Positions 26,729 through 34,411 of a stretch of 64,000 nucleotides of DNA are shown in pieces. The translations under genes and the position numbers were made by a program. The DNA lies in assembly GCA_965204405.1 (NCBI GenBank), contig CBDBEN010000002.1:62001-126000 (forward strand). Reading direction: 5' to 3'. The notes under the pieces were generated by a model, which did no database searches, was not told the origin of the DNA, and was given only the letters and a program-made list of their open reading frames with translations. Numbering within the stretch: the stretch's first letter is position 1; each line of letters opens with the position of its first letter. This stretch comes from JANQPX01 sp965204405. GTDB taxonomy: Bacteria > Pseudomonadota > Alphaproteobacteria > Geminicoccales > Geminicoccaceae.

Positions 26729-27690
26729 TCTCCTCCGGCCTCGTTCTCTACGTTACGTCGCTCCTCACCATGGGTGCCCTCTACGGCATTCTTTGCCTGG
26801 GACTGAATGTTCAGTGGGGCATGACCGGGTTGTTCAATGCCGGTATCGCCGGTTTTTTCGCCATCGGTGCCTACACCGCTGCCATCCTTTCAACACCAGC
26901 GGCTGCCAGCCATCTCGGCGGCTTCGGATTGCCGCTGCCGGTCGGCCTGGTGGCCGCCATGACCCTCTCGGGCCTGCTCGGCTGGGCGGTGGGGAGAGTC
27001 TGCATCCGGCTGAAAAGCGATTACCTGGCGATCGCAACCATCGGTATTGCCGAAATTTTCCGCCTGATCGTCAGAAATGAGGAAAGCGTTACCGCAGGCT
27101 CTCTTGGTATCAAAAACATCCCAAAGCCGTTCGAACAATGGGGACCGCCGCTCACCGACATCGGCTATTTCTCCCTGGTTCTGCTGGTGACCGCATCGGT
27201 CTTCATGTTTTGCCAATGGATCCAGCATTCGCCCTGGGGCCGGACCATGCGGGCGATTCGTGACAATGAGGCTGCTGCGCGTTCCATCGGCAAGGATGTT
27301 GACGCCTACCGCCTCCAGGCCTTCGCCATCGGCTCGGCGATCATGGGGCTTGGAGGGGCGTTGCAGGCTCACTATTTTCGGTTTCTCAGCCCGGAAGCCA
27401 CTGAACCGCTGCTCACAACCTTTCTGGTCTGGGTGATGCTGATTGCCGGCGGCAGCGGCAACAATAAAGGGGCGGTCCTCGGGGCTCTGGCGATCTGGAT
27501 CCTCTGGTCGGCAAGCGAGCTGCTTGCCGGCTATTTGCCGGGGGATTGGGCCGTCAAGCTCGCTTACATCAGAATTCTTATGATTGGCTTTCTCCTGCAG
27601 CTGGTTCTGCGTTTCTTTCCGGGCGGGCTGTTCCCGGAACAGGCGGGATCCCCGCCGCCAGGAGGGCGCGGTTACCAAGATCGACGATGA
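26725..27690 (+). CDS. LIV-type ABC transporter permease, LivM family (set 1)
   Basis: Second membrane subunit of the first transporter set, 321 residues. NVQWGMTGLFNAGIAGFFAIGAY is the LivM signature, and SPWGRTMRAIRDNEAAARSIGKD the EAA-like coupling loop. The ATG overlaps the stop of the LivH-type gene by 4 nt. Downstream lie a TIGR04076 gene and an aldo/keto reductase gene before the shared ATPase genes, so this set has no ATPases of its own. Confidence 0.92.
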   Translation: MISSGLVLYVTSLLTMGALYGILCLGLNVQWGMTGLFNAGIAGFFAIGAYTAAILSTPAAASHLGGFGLPLPVGLVAAMTLSGLLGWAVGRVCIRLKSDYLAIATIGIAEIFRLIVRNEESVTAGSLGIKNIPKPFEQWGPPLTDIGYFSLVLLVTASVFMFCQWIQHSPWGRTMRAIRDNEAAARSIGKDVDAYRLQAFAIGSAIMGLGGALQAHYFRFLSPEATEPLLTTFLVWVMLIAGGSGNNKGAVLGALAIWILWSASELLAGYLPGDWAVKLAYIRILMIGFLLQLVLRFFPGGLFPEQAGSPPPGGRGYQDRR

Positions 27691-27767
27691 ACGATCGGGC
27701 AACGCCCCTGGTCAAGCTGTTCAATTGTCCCTAAGGTTTTCTGGTTCTGGGAACGTAAAAAAGAATA

Positions 27768-28127
27768 ATGACCAGGGAAGATGATCGTTTCGAGCTCTAT
27801 GATCTCAAGGTCGAGGTCGTCGCGGGCGACCGGCCGATGATCTGTGACCACCAGATCGGCGACTTCTTTCATGTCATAGGCGAGATGATCGTGTTTCCCG
27901 ACACTGGCAGGCAGCGGTTCCCCTTATACCCGCTTGCCGCCCTCCTGCCGCTCCTTCCGGCCAAGCAGCGGCCGACTGACGCTTGCGACTGGATGACCAC
28001 CGACGCCGAGGTCGCCTGCCCGGATCCCCATTGCGGCGGGCGGTTTCGCATCACGCGTCTAGGCAAGCGCAGCTTCAGCCATGCAGAGACCACCGCCGTT
28101 CCCCTGCCGTCGGGGACGACGCCTTGA
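27768..28127 (+). CDS. TIGR04076 family protein
   Basis: A 119-residue cytosolic protein. It shows the family pattern LYDLKVEVVAGDRPMICDHQIGD, the central LYPLAALLPLLPAKQR, and the C-terminal CPDPHCGGRFRITRLGKRSF. One Cys (MICDH) in the N-terminal half and the CPDPHC pair suggest a metal site, though none is proven. Function is unknown. Members of the family are often encoded next to aldo/keto reductases and aromatic or amino acid catabolic genes. The stop overlaps the TTG start of the aldo/keto reductase by 3 nt, so the two are coupled. Confidence 0.75.
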   Translation: MTREDDRFELYDLKVEVVAGDRPMICDHQIGDFFHVIGEMIVFPDTGRQRFPLYPLAALLPLLPAKQRPTDACDWMTTDAEVACPDPHCGGRFRITRLGKRSFSHAETTAVPLPSGTTP

Positions 28128-29182
28128 CCAGAGTCCCGGGTTTTGATCTTCGACCGGGCTATCGGATATCCAGCGTCATCAAGGGTGGGTGGCAGCTCGC
28201 CGGCGATCACGGCACGGTTGATCCAGCTGCAGCCATCAACGACATGGCCGCTTTTGTCGATGCGGGCATCACCACCTTCGACTGCGCCGATATCTATACC
28301 GGTGTCGAAGAGATGATCGGTCTTTTCTTGAAGGATGTCCGGCGGAGCAGAGGTGCCGGCATTGCGGAAACCATCCGGGTTCATACCAAATACGTGCCCG
28401 ACCTCACCGCTCTCGAGGACCTCACGCCTGACCGGATCGAAGCCGGCATCGACCGGTCCTTGACGAGGCTTGGCGTCGAGCGGCTGGATTTGGTCCAGTT
28501 TCATTGGTGGGATTACGACGTGCCGGGGGCGCTCGAGGCGCTTCACCATCTGAGCGAGCTCAGGGGCAGGGGCAAAATCCACTATATCGGCCTCACCAAT
28601 TTCGACCTGGAGCATCTGACCCAGTTCGTTCAGGCCGGCATCGATATCGCCTCGGTGCAGGTGCAGTATTCGCTGATCGACCAGCGGCCGAGCGGCTCGT
28701 TCGCCGCGTTCTGCCGCGAGCACGATATCGCCATTCTCGCCTATGGCGTGCTGGCGGGCGGCTTCTTCTCCAGCCGCTGGCTAGGTGCTGCCGATCCCGG
28801 CTACAACTTCGAGAACCGCTCGCTGATCAAGTATCGTTTGATCATCGACGAGTTCGGTGGCTGGCCTCTCTTCCAGGAACTGCTTTCGGCGTTATCTGCC
28901 ATTGCCGGTCGTCATGGCGTGGGCCTCGCCAACGTGGTTCTGCGCGCCATGCTTGACCATCAGGATCTCGCCGCGGTCATTCTCGGTGCCCGCTACGCTC
29001 ATCATCTCCCTGACAATCTGCGCGCTTTCGAGATTACATTGACCGAACGTGACCGGGGTGAACTGGCGGCGGTGTTGGCGAAACGGCGTGGCCCGACAGG
29101 CTCGGTCTTCGGCATGGAACGGGATCAGACCACCCGCCACGGAACCATCTTCAAGAAGAACCTGAACGTCGAAAAAAGCTAA
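28124..29182 (+). CDS. aldo/keto reductase
   Basis: NAD(P)H-dependent TIM-barrel reductase of 352 residues. The catalytic tetrad is complete: Asp and Tyr in FDCADIYTG, Lys in VHTKYVP, His in LVQFHWWDY. YIGLTNFDLEHL and the C-terminal cofactor region AVILGARYAHHLPDN also fit. It is closely related to the N-terminal half of the fusion protein at 34412-35899, sharing QFHWWDY. It starts with TTG overlapping the preceding gene and sits inside the LIV transporter operon. A role reducing a cyclic keto-CoA intermediate of anthranilate breakdown is a possibility only. Confidence 0.85.
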   Translation: MTRVPGFDLRPGYRISSVIKGGWQLAGDHGTVDPAAAINDMAAFVDAGITTFDCADIYTGVEEMIGLFLKDVRRSRGAGIAETIRVHTKYVPDLTALEDLTPDRIEAGIDRSLTRLGVERLDLVQFHWWDYDVPGALEALHHLSELRGRGKIHYIGLTNFDLEHLTQFVQAGIDIASVQVQYSLIDQRPSGSFAAFCREHDIAILAYGVLAGGFFSSRWLGAADPGYNFENRSLIKYRLIIDEFGGWPLFQELLSALSAIAGRHGVGLANVVLRAMLDHQDLAAVILGARYAHHLPDNLRAFEITLTERDRGELAAVLAKRRGPTGSVFGMERDQTTRHGTIFKKNLNVEKS

Positions 29183-29201
29183 GGAGCGCTGCGCGTCGTC
29201 A

Positions 29202-29960
29202 ATGCTTCACCTGCGGGACATCAAAAAAGCCTTTGGCGCCGTAAAGGCTGTGGATGGGGTCAGTTTCGAGGTCGATCAAGGTACGATCGCGGGCCTGATT
29301 GGACCCAATGGTGCTGGCAAGACGACACTTTTCAACACGCTGGCCGGCCAGCACCGGCCTGACAGCGGCGAGATCAGTCTGGATGGCCGGAGACTCGACC
29401 TTCTGGAGCCGCATGACGTGTTCAAAGCAGGGCTCAGCCGGACGTTTCAGATCCCAAGGCCCTTCCCGGAGATGACGGTGCTCGAGAACCTGATGCTGGT
29501 GCCGGAGCGCCAGCTTGGCGAGTTTTTCTGGAACAATTGGGTTCGCTCGAACCAGGTCGAGCGGCAGGAACGGGCGATCTGCGGCCAGGCGAGCGAGATC
29601 ATCTCGTTTTGCGGGCTGGCAGAGGTCATGGACGACCTTGCCGGCACGCTGTCCGGGGGGCAGCTAAAGCTTTTGGAGCTGGCTCGCGTGCTGATGGCCA
29701 ACCCCAAAATAATCCTGCTCGACGAACCGGCGGCCGGCGTTAATCCGACGCTTCTCGAGAGTCTGATCGAGAAGCTGGTCGAGCTGAACCGACGGGGACA
29801 GAGTTTTTTGATCATCGAACACAATATCGACATGGTCATGGCGCTTTGCGACCCGGTGATGGTGATGGCGGAGGGGCGATTGATCTTTACCGGCAGTGCT
29901 GCCGATGCCCGAGAAAACCCTGCCGTGCTTGATGCCTATCTCGGCGATCTGCCATCGTGA
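29202..29960 (+). CDS. LIV-type ABC transporter ATP-binding protein, LivG family
   Basis: One of the two ATPases that appear to serve both permease sets. Walker A is GPNGAGKTTL near residue 37, the signature is LSGGQLKLLELARVLM and Walker B IILLDEPAAGVNP. The LivG-specific RTFQIPRPFPEMTVLENLML follows the Q-loop. 252 residues. Its stop overlaps the start of the LivF-type gene by 4 nt. Confidence 0.93.
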   Translation: MLHLRDIKKAFGAVKAVDGVSFEVDQGTIAGLIGPNGAGKTTLFNTLAGQHRPDSGEISLDGRRLDLLEPHDVFKAGLSRTFQIPRPFPEMTVLENLMLVPERQLGEFFWNNWVRSNQVERQERAICGQASEIISFCGLAEVMDDLAGTLSGGQLKLLELARVLMANPKIILLDEPAAGVNPTLLESLIEKLVELNRRGQSFLIIEHNIDMVMALCDPVMVMAEGRLIFTGSAADARENPAVLDAYLGDLPS

Positions 29961-30691
29961 CGACGACCGCACCGATCCTTGATGTCCGCTCGGTCGTTGG
30001 CGGATATCGGCCGGGCCTGCCGATCTTGCACGGTGTTTCGATCGAGGTTCGGCTGGGCGAGGTCGTGACGATCATCGGTCCGAACGGCGCGGGTAAATCG
30101 ACCCTGGTGAAGGCCATCGCCGGCTTCGTTCAAATAACCGAAGGCGATGTTTGCCTTGACGGCGCTGCGATCACCAACTTTCCGGCGCATGGGCTGATTG
30201 AAAAGGGGGTGGCTTTCGTGCCCCAGCGGGAGAATGTCTTTACCTCCCTGACGGTTCACGAAAATCTGCGGATCGGCGCCTATGCGGTTGCGGGCAAGGT
30301 CGAGGATCGGATCGATCAGGCTTATGAGATGTTTCCGGTCCTTGCCGAACGCCGCCGCGAAAAGGCTCGGGTGCTCTCCGGTGGCGAGCGGCAAATGCTG
30401 GCGATTTCTCGCGCGCTATTGCCGAGACCACGCATCGTCATGCTGGATGAGCCGACAGCCGGTCTTGCCCCCAGAATTGCAAGCGAGGTGCTGGATCGCA
30501 TTCAGATCCTTGCAGGCACCGGCATGGCCGTCCTGATGGTCGAGCAGAATGCAAAGGCAGCGCTGCTGCGATCCGATCGCGGCTACGTCCTGGCTGAAGG
30601 ACACAACTATGTAGCGGGGGCCGCGTCGGCTCTTTTGGATGATCCAGCCGTGCGTGCTGCCTTCCTCGGCGGCAGGAAAGCTCAGGCATGA
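29957..30691 (+). CDS. LIV-type ABC transporter ATP-binding protein, LivF family
   Basis: Partner ATPase of 244 residues. Walker A GPNGAGKSTLVKAI, LivF-type VPQRENVFTSLTVHENL, signature LSGGERQMLAISRALL, Walker B IVMLDEPTAGLAP and switch region MVEQNAKAAL. It starts in an ATGA-type overlap with the LivG-type gene and overlaps the second LivH-type gene by 4 nt. Confidence 0.93.
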   Translation: MTTTAPILDVRSVVGGYRPGLPILHGVSIEVRLGEVVTIIGPNGAGKSTLVKAIAGFVQITEGDVCLDGAAITNFPAHGLIEKGVAFVPQRENVFTSLTVHENLRIGAYAVAGKVEDRIDQAYEMFPVLAERRREKARVLSGGERQMLAISRALLPRPRIVMLDEPTAGLAPRIASEVLDRIQILAGTGMAVLMVEQNAKAALLRSDRGYVLAEGHNYVAGAASALLDDPAVRAAFLGGRKAQA

Positions 30692-31596
30692 TCCTTCAGC
30701 ACCTGGCAGACGGTATTCTCACCGGCGCCATTGTTTCGCTCGGCGCCATCGGCCTCTCCTTGACCATGCGGATCTTGAAATTCGCCAACTTCTCCCATGC
30801 TGAGCTTCTCACCTGGGGAGCGTATGCCGCCTTTGTCTTTCTTACCTTCGCGTCGTCAATGGACAAGGTGCTCGGCGGCCCGATCGGTCCGTTTTCCTTT
30901 GGCTGGGCCTTGGTGCTGGCGACCGTCCTGGCAGGCGGTCTTACCGCTGCTGCAGCCCTGGTGATCGACCGCCTGGTCTTTTCCAGGCTGCGCGAGCGGG
31001 CAGGGCACATGACCTTGGTGTTCGCCTCCTTCGGCGTCGCTCTCTTGGTCCGTAATCTGATCCTGATCGGCTTCGGCCCCGATCCTTATTATTATTCGCG
31101 AACCCTGCAGATCGCCATCCGGCTGCCGGGGGATATTCTGGTCATGCCGGACCAGATTTTTGTTCTGCTGCTTACCATCCTTCTGGTGGTGCTGCTGCAT
31201 CTCTTCCTCACCAGAAGCCGGGCCGGCATTGCGATGCGCGGCGTCGCCGAGAACCCGTCACTCGCGTCTGCTTGCGGCATCGATGTCGATGCCGTGATCC
31301 GCTGGACCTGGATTTTGGGCGGCACAGGCGCAGCGATTGCCGGTGTGCTCTACGGCCTCACCGTCCAACTGCGGCCGGAGCTTGGCTTCAGCTTACTCCT
31401 CCCGCTGTTTGCCGCTGCCATCCTCGGCGGCACCGGAAGTATGTATGGTGCCGTGATCGGCGGCCTTGTGGTCGGGCTGGCGGAAAACTTGTCGGTGATG
31501 GTGATCCCGGCAAGCTATAAGCCGGCCATCCCGTTCCTGCTGATCCTGATCATTCTCTATGTGAAACCGCAAGGCCTTTTCGGGGAGAGCAAGTGA
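30688..31596 (+). CDS. LIV-type ABC transporter permease, LivH family (set 2)
   Basis: 302-residue inner-membrane permease. LTGAIVSLGAIGLSLTMRILKFANFSH matches the LivH N-terminal signature, and LTRSRAGIAMRGVAENPSLAS is the coupling loop, very similar to that of the set 1 LivH protein. C-terminal KPQGLFGESK. Both ends overlap the neighbouring genes by 4 nt, so LivG-LivF-LivH-LivM of this half form one translational unit. Confidence 0.92.
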   Translation: MILQHLADGILTGAIVSLGAIGLSLTMRILKFANFSHAELLTWGAYAAFVFLTFASSMDKVLGGPIGPFSFGWALVLATVLAGGLTAAAALVIDRLVFSRLRERAGHMTLVFASFGVALLVRNLILIGFGPDPYYYSRTLQIAIRLPGDILVMPDQIFVLLLTILLVVLLHLFLTRSRAGIAMRGVAENPSLASACGIDVDAVIRWTWILGGTGAAIAGVLYGLTVQLRPELGFSLLLPLFAAAILGGTGSMYGAVIGGLVVGLAENLSVMVIPASYKPAIPFLLILIILYVKPQGLFGESK

Positions 31597-32576
31597 CCGG
31601 GCTCGTCTCCTACCTGATCTTCTTCATGATCTTCGCGCTGATCTTCGGGATTGCGGTGCTGGGCCTGAATTTGCAATGGGGCTTCACCGGCTTGTTCAAT
31701 GCCGGCGTGGTCGGCTTCATGGCGGTCGGCGGTTACGGCACCGCCATTCTGATCGGCAAGCAGCGCGATGCGATCGTCGGCGGCTTCGAACTGCCGTTTG
31801 CCCTGGGTCTAGCGGGCGGCATGATCGCTGCCGGCATCGCTGCCCTGATCGTCGGCCTCGCCACCCTTCGCCTCCGCGAGGAGTACCTCGCGGTCGCCAC
31901 CTTCGGGATCGCAATCTCCATTCAGCTCGTTGCCTTGAACGCCGAATGGTTGACGGGCGGCACGCTTGGCCTGATCGGCCTGCCGCGACCGCTGCACGAC
32001 TGGTTTCCGAGCCCGCTGCTCTATAATGCCTTCTATCTCGCCTTGGTCGTCGCCATCGTCTTCGCAGTCTATATCGGCCTTGAACGCATGGTGCGCTCGC
32101 CTTGGGGCCGCAGTTTGAAGGCCATCCGCGAGGATGAAACCGCCGCTGCCTCGCTCGGCAAGAACCCGACGAGAATCCGCCTCGAGGCCTTTGTTCTCGG
32201 CTCCATGCTGATGGGGCTTGCAGGCGGGCTTTATGTCGGTTTCATCGGTTATGTCGGCCCCTTCGACTTTCAGCCGATCGTGACGTTCCAGATTTGGGCG
32301 ATGCTGATCGTCGGCGGCAGCGCCAACAATCGCGGTGCTTTGCTCGGTGCGGTGCTGGTCTGGGGAATTTGGACCACCAGCGGCTATGTCATCTCGAACG
32401 TCGTGCCCGCGACCTTTCAGACCCAGGGCGGCGCCCTCCAGGTCATCTTGATCGGCCTCCTGTTGGTGCTGATCCTTCTCTATCGCCCGCGCGGCCTCAT
32501 CGGCGAGGAAGACCACGTCTCCCGCCACGCCCGCCCGACCGCACGGCGGCTCGTTGACTTCAAAAAGGGTTTATGA
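31593..32576 (+). CDS. LIV-type ABC transporter permease, LivM family (set 2)
   Basis: 327-residue second membrane subunit. LQWGFTGLFNAGVVGFMAVGGYG is the LivM signature and SPWGRSLKAIREDETAAASLGKN the coupling loop. Start is a GTG overlapping the LivH-type stop. The second binding-protein gene follows after 63 nt, reversing the order seen in set 1, where the binding protein comes first. Confidence 0.92.
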   Translation: MTGLVSYLIFFMIFALIFGIAVLGLNLQWGFTGLFNAGVVGFMAVGGYGTAILIGKQRDAIVGGFELPFALGLAGGMIAAGIAALIVGLATLRLREEYLAVATFGIAISIQLVALNAEWLTGGTLGLIGLPRPLHDWFPSPLLYNAFYLALVVAIVFAVYIGLERMVRSPWGRSLKAIREDETAAASLGKNPTRIRLEAFVLGSMLMGLAGGLYVGFIGYVGPFDFQPIVTFQIWAMLIVGGSANNRGALLGAVLVWGIWTTSGYVISNVVPATFQTQGGALQVILIGLLLVLILLYRPRGLIGEEDHVSRHARPTARRLVDFKKGL

Positions 32577-32639
32577 TCGCCGATGATAGCTCTATCGTCT
32601 CATCAGAATGTCAAGAAACGGAAAAACAGGGAGGATATC

Positions 32640-33899
32640 ATGCGAAAGCTTTTCCTGGTGGTGGCGGCCACCTGCCTCGGCATTGCCGGTCACGCAGAAG
32701 CTCAGGAATCATGCCCGATCAAGCTTGGTGTGGTGCTGCCGGCCAGCGGCCCGATGGGCCAGGTGGGCAAACGGATTGCCGACACTGGCCAGCTCGCGGT
32801 TGATCTCTTCAACGACGCGGGCGGGGTCAAGGGATGCGAGGTCGAGTATCTGCTGCGCGACACCCAGGGGCAGCCGACCGTTGGCGTCGATGCTGCCAAG
32901 AGCCTGATCGATCTCGAGGGTGTGCAGGCGCTGATCGGCGCCGTCAGTTCCGGCGTCAGCCTGCCGATCCTGACCTCGGTCGCCGTGCCGGCCAAAATCC
33001 CGCAGGTCTCCTGCTGCTCCTCCTCACCAAGCTTTACCGAGCTTGCGCAAAACGGCGAAACCGACGGCTATTGGTTCCGCACCTACGCCACCAGCCGCAC
33101 CCAGGCGGCAATGGGTGCCCTTTTGACGACCGAGCAGGAGCGAAAGAAGACCGCGGTGATCTACGTCAACACCGATTTCGGGGTCAATCTCGCCAAGCAA
33201 TATAAGATGGATCTCGAAAAGCTCGGCGGCACCGTCACCACCATGGTGGCCTATAACGAGAGTCAGCAATCCTACCGTGCCGAGGTGACCTCTGCCTTGG
33301 AAGGCGATCCCGATTCACTGTTCCTGGTGGCCTTCCCGGTCGATGGTGCCACGCTGACCCGGGAGTGGCTGTCGCTCGGCGGCACGCCGAACCTGATCGT
33401 CAACAACTCCCTTCGCTCCAGCGACTATCTGGAAGCCGTCGGTGCCGAAAACCTGAAAGGCCTGGTGGGCTATGACAGCGCTCAGCCCAGAACCGACTCG
33501 GTCGCGACCTTCAACACGCTGTTCGAGGAGCGTTTCCAGGGTCCGCCCGACGGTCCCGGCCTGCATTCGGTGTTCGATGCGGTCAATGTCGTGCTGCTCG
33601 CAATGGAAGCGTCCGATGAAATCACCGGGACGTCGGTGCGTGATAATATCCGGGCCGTGACCTCGCCCGACGGTATCGAGGTCTATCCGGGCGTTGAAGG
33701 TATGAAGCAGGCAAAGCAGCTGTTGAGTGAGGGTAAGACCATCCGCTACGTCGGTGCGACCGGTCCCCTTCAGTTCGATCAATGGGGCGATGTCTCCGCA
33801 CCAAAGCTCACCTGGCGCTTCGAGGGCGATCAGAACGTTGAGATCGACTATTACTCGCTTGAGGATGTCGACGCGTTGATCAAGAAGCTGGATGGCTGA
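32640..33899 (+). CDS. LIV-type ABC transporter substrate-binding protein (set 2)
   Basis: A 419-residue periplasmic binding protein with signal peptide (KLFLVVAATCLGIAGHAEAQ) preceded by a strong GGGAGGA ribosome binding site. The start of the mature protein CPIKLGVVLPASGPMGQVG and the hinge KKTAVIYVNTDFGVNLAK fit the class. An unusual run QVSCCSSSPSFT stands where most relatives have a shorter Ser-rich ligand loop. Sequence differs considerably from the set 1 binding protein, so a different ligand is likely. A RidA gene begins 6 nt downstream. Confidence 0.9.
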   Translation: MRKLFLVVAATCLGIAGHAEAQESCPIKLGVVLPASGPMGQVGKRIADTGQLAVDLFNDAGGVKGCEVEYLLRDTQGQPTVGVDAAKSLIDLEGVQALIGAVSSGVSLPILTSVAVPAKIPQVSCCSSSPSFTELAQNGETDGYWFRTYATSRTQAAMGALLTTEQERKKTAVIYVNTDFGVNLAKQYKMDLEKLGGTVTTMVAYNESQQSYRAEVTSALEGDPDSLFLVAFPVDGATLTREWLSLGGTPNLIVNNSLRSSDYLEAVGAENLKGLVGYDSAQPRTDSVATFNTLFEERFQGPPDGPGLHSVFDAVNVVLLAMEASDEITGTSVRDNIRAVTSPDGIEVYPGVEGMKQAKQLLSEGKTIRYVGATGPLQFDQWGDVSAPKLTWRFEGDQNVEIDYYSLEDVDALIKKLDG

Positions 33900-33905
33900 A
33901 CCGGC

Positions 33906-34304
33906 GTGAGCGGACGTCGTCACGTCTTCACCGGCTCGACTTATGAAGAGCTGGCAGGCTACGCCCGCGCAGTCGTGGTCGATGACCGGATCTTCGTCTC
34001 CGGCACGGTCGGCTATGACTTCAAGACGGGCCACCTCCCGGAGAACGCGGCGGATCAAGCCGACCAGGCGCTCGACACGATCGCCTGGTCCTTGGATCAG
34101 GCCGGCTCCGGTCTTGCCGATATCGTCAGGGTCCGGGTGTATGTCCCGGACCCAGGCGATGTGATCGACGTGTCCAGGGTCCTGAAGAAGCGCCTCGGGA
34201 CGGCCTATCCCGCGAATACCACGGTCTGTGCGCCGCTTGCCGTACCTGAGTGCAAGGTGGAGATCGAGGTCGAGGCGATCTTAGGCTCGGCCGTGGTGGA
34301 ATGA
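33906..34304 (+). CDS. RidA family protein
   Basis: 132 residues, a single YjgF/YER057c domain. VVDDRIFVSGTVGYD, LDQAGSGLADIVRVRVYV and KVEIEVEAI are characteristic. The Arg that binds the substrate carboxylate in classical RidA deaminases (PxR motif) is replaced: the segment reads YPANTTVCAPL. It therefore belongs to an Arg-lacking Rid subgroup whose chemistry is less certain. It begins with GTG 6 nt after the binding-protein gene. A strong hairpin follows it. Confidence 0.88.
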   Translation: MSGRRHVFTGSTYEELAGYARAVVVDDRIFVSGTVGYDFKTGHLPENAADQADQALDTIAWSLDQAGSGLADIVRVRVYVPDPGDVIDVSRVLKKRLGTAYPANTTVCAPLAVPECKVEIEVEAILGSAVVE

Positions 34305-34321
34305 CACCGATCGGATGAGCA

Positions 34322-34407
34322 CTGTTCCGTCCCGCTCCCCCTTCCAACCACCCGACAGCGTGCCAGGATAATATCGGGAGGTGGGGAGGGAGAGCGGGAC
34401 GGAACAG
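34322..34407. repeat. long palindromic element ending just before the fusion gene
   Basis: CTGTTCCGTCCCGCTC at 34322-34337 is an exact inverted copy of 34392-34407, and pairing continues imperfectly inward to a stem of roughly 30 bp. The inner part (CCCGA...TCGGG, 34351-34378) resembles the element at 45097-45146 in reverse orientation. The 3' arm includes the GGA that would serve as ribosome binding site for the ATG at 34412, so in RNA this start could be masked. Whether it is a REP-like repeat, an attenuator, or both is not settled. Confidence 0.6.
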
Positions 34408-34411
34408 ATCA

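Noticed and set aside
27983..28123. Upstream extension of the aldo/keto reductase frame
   Set aside because: It runs through the TIGR04076 gene in another phase; the TTG at 28124 fits the family N-terminus.
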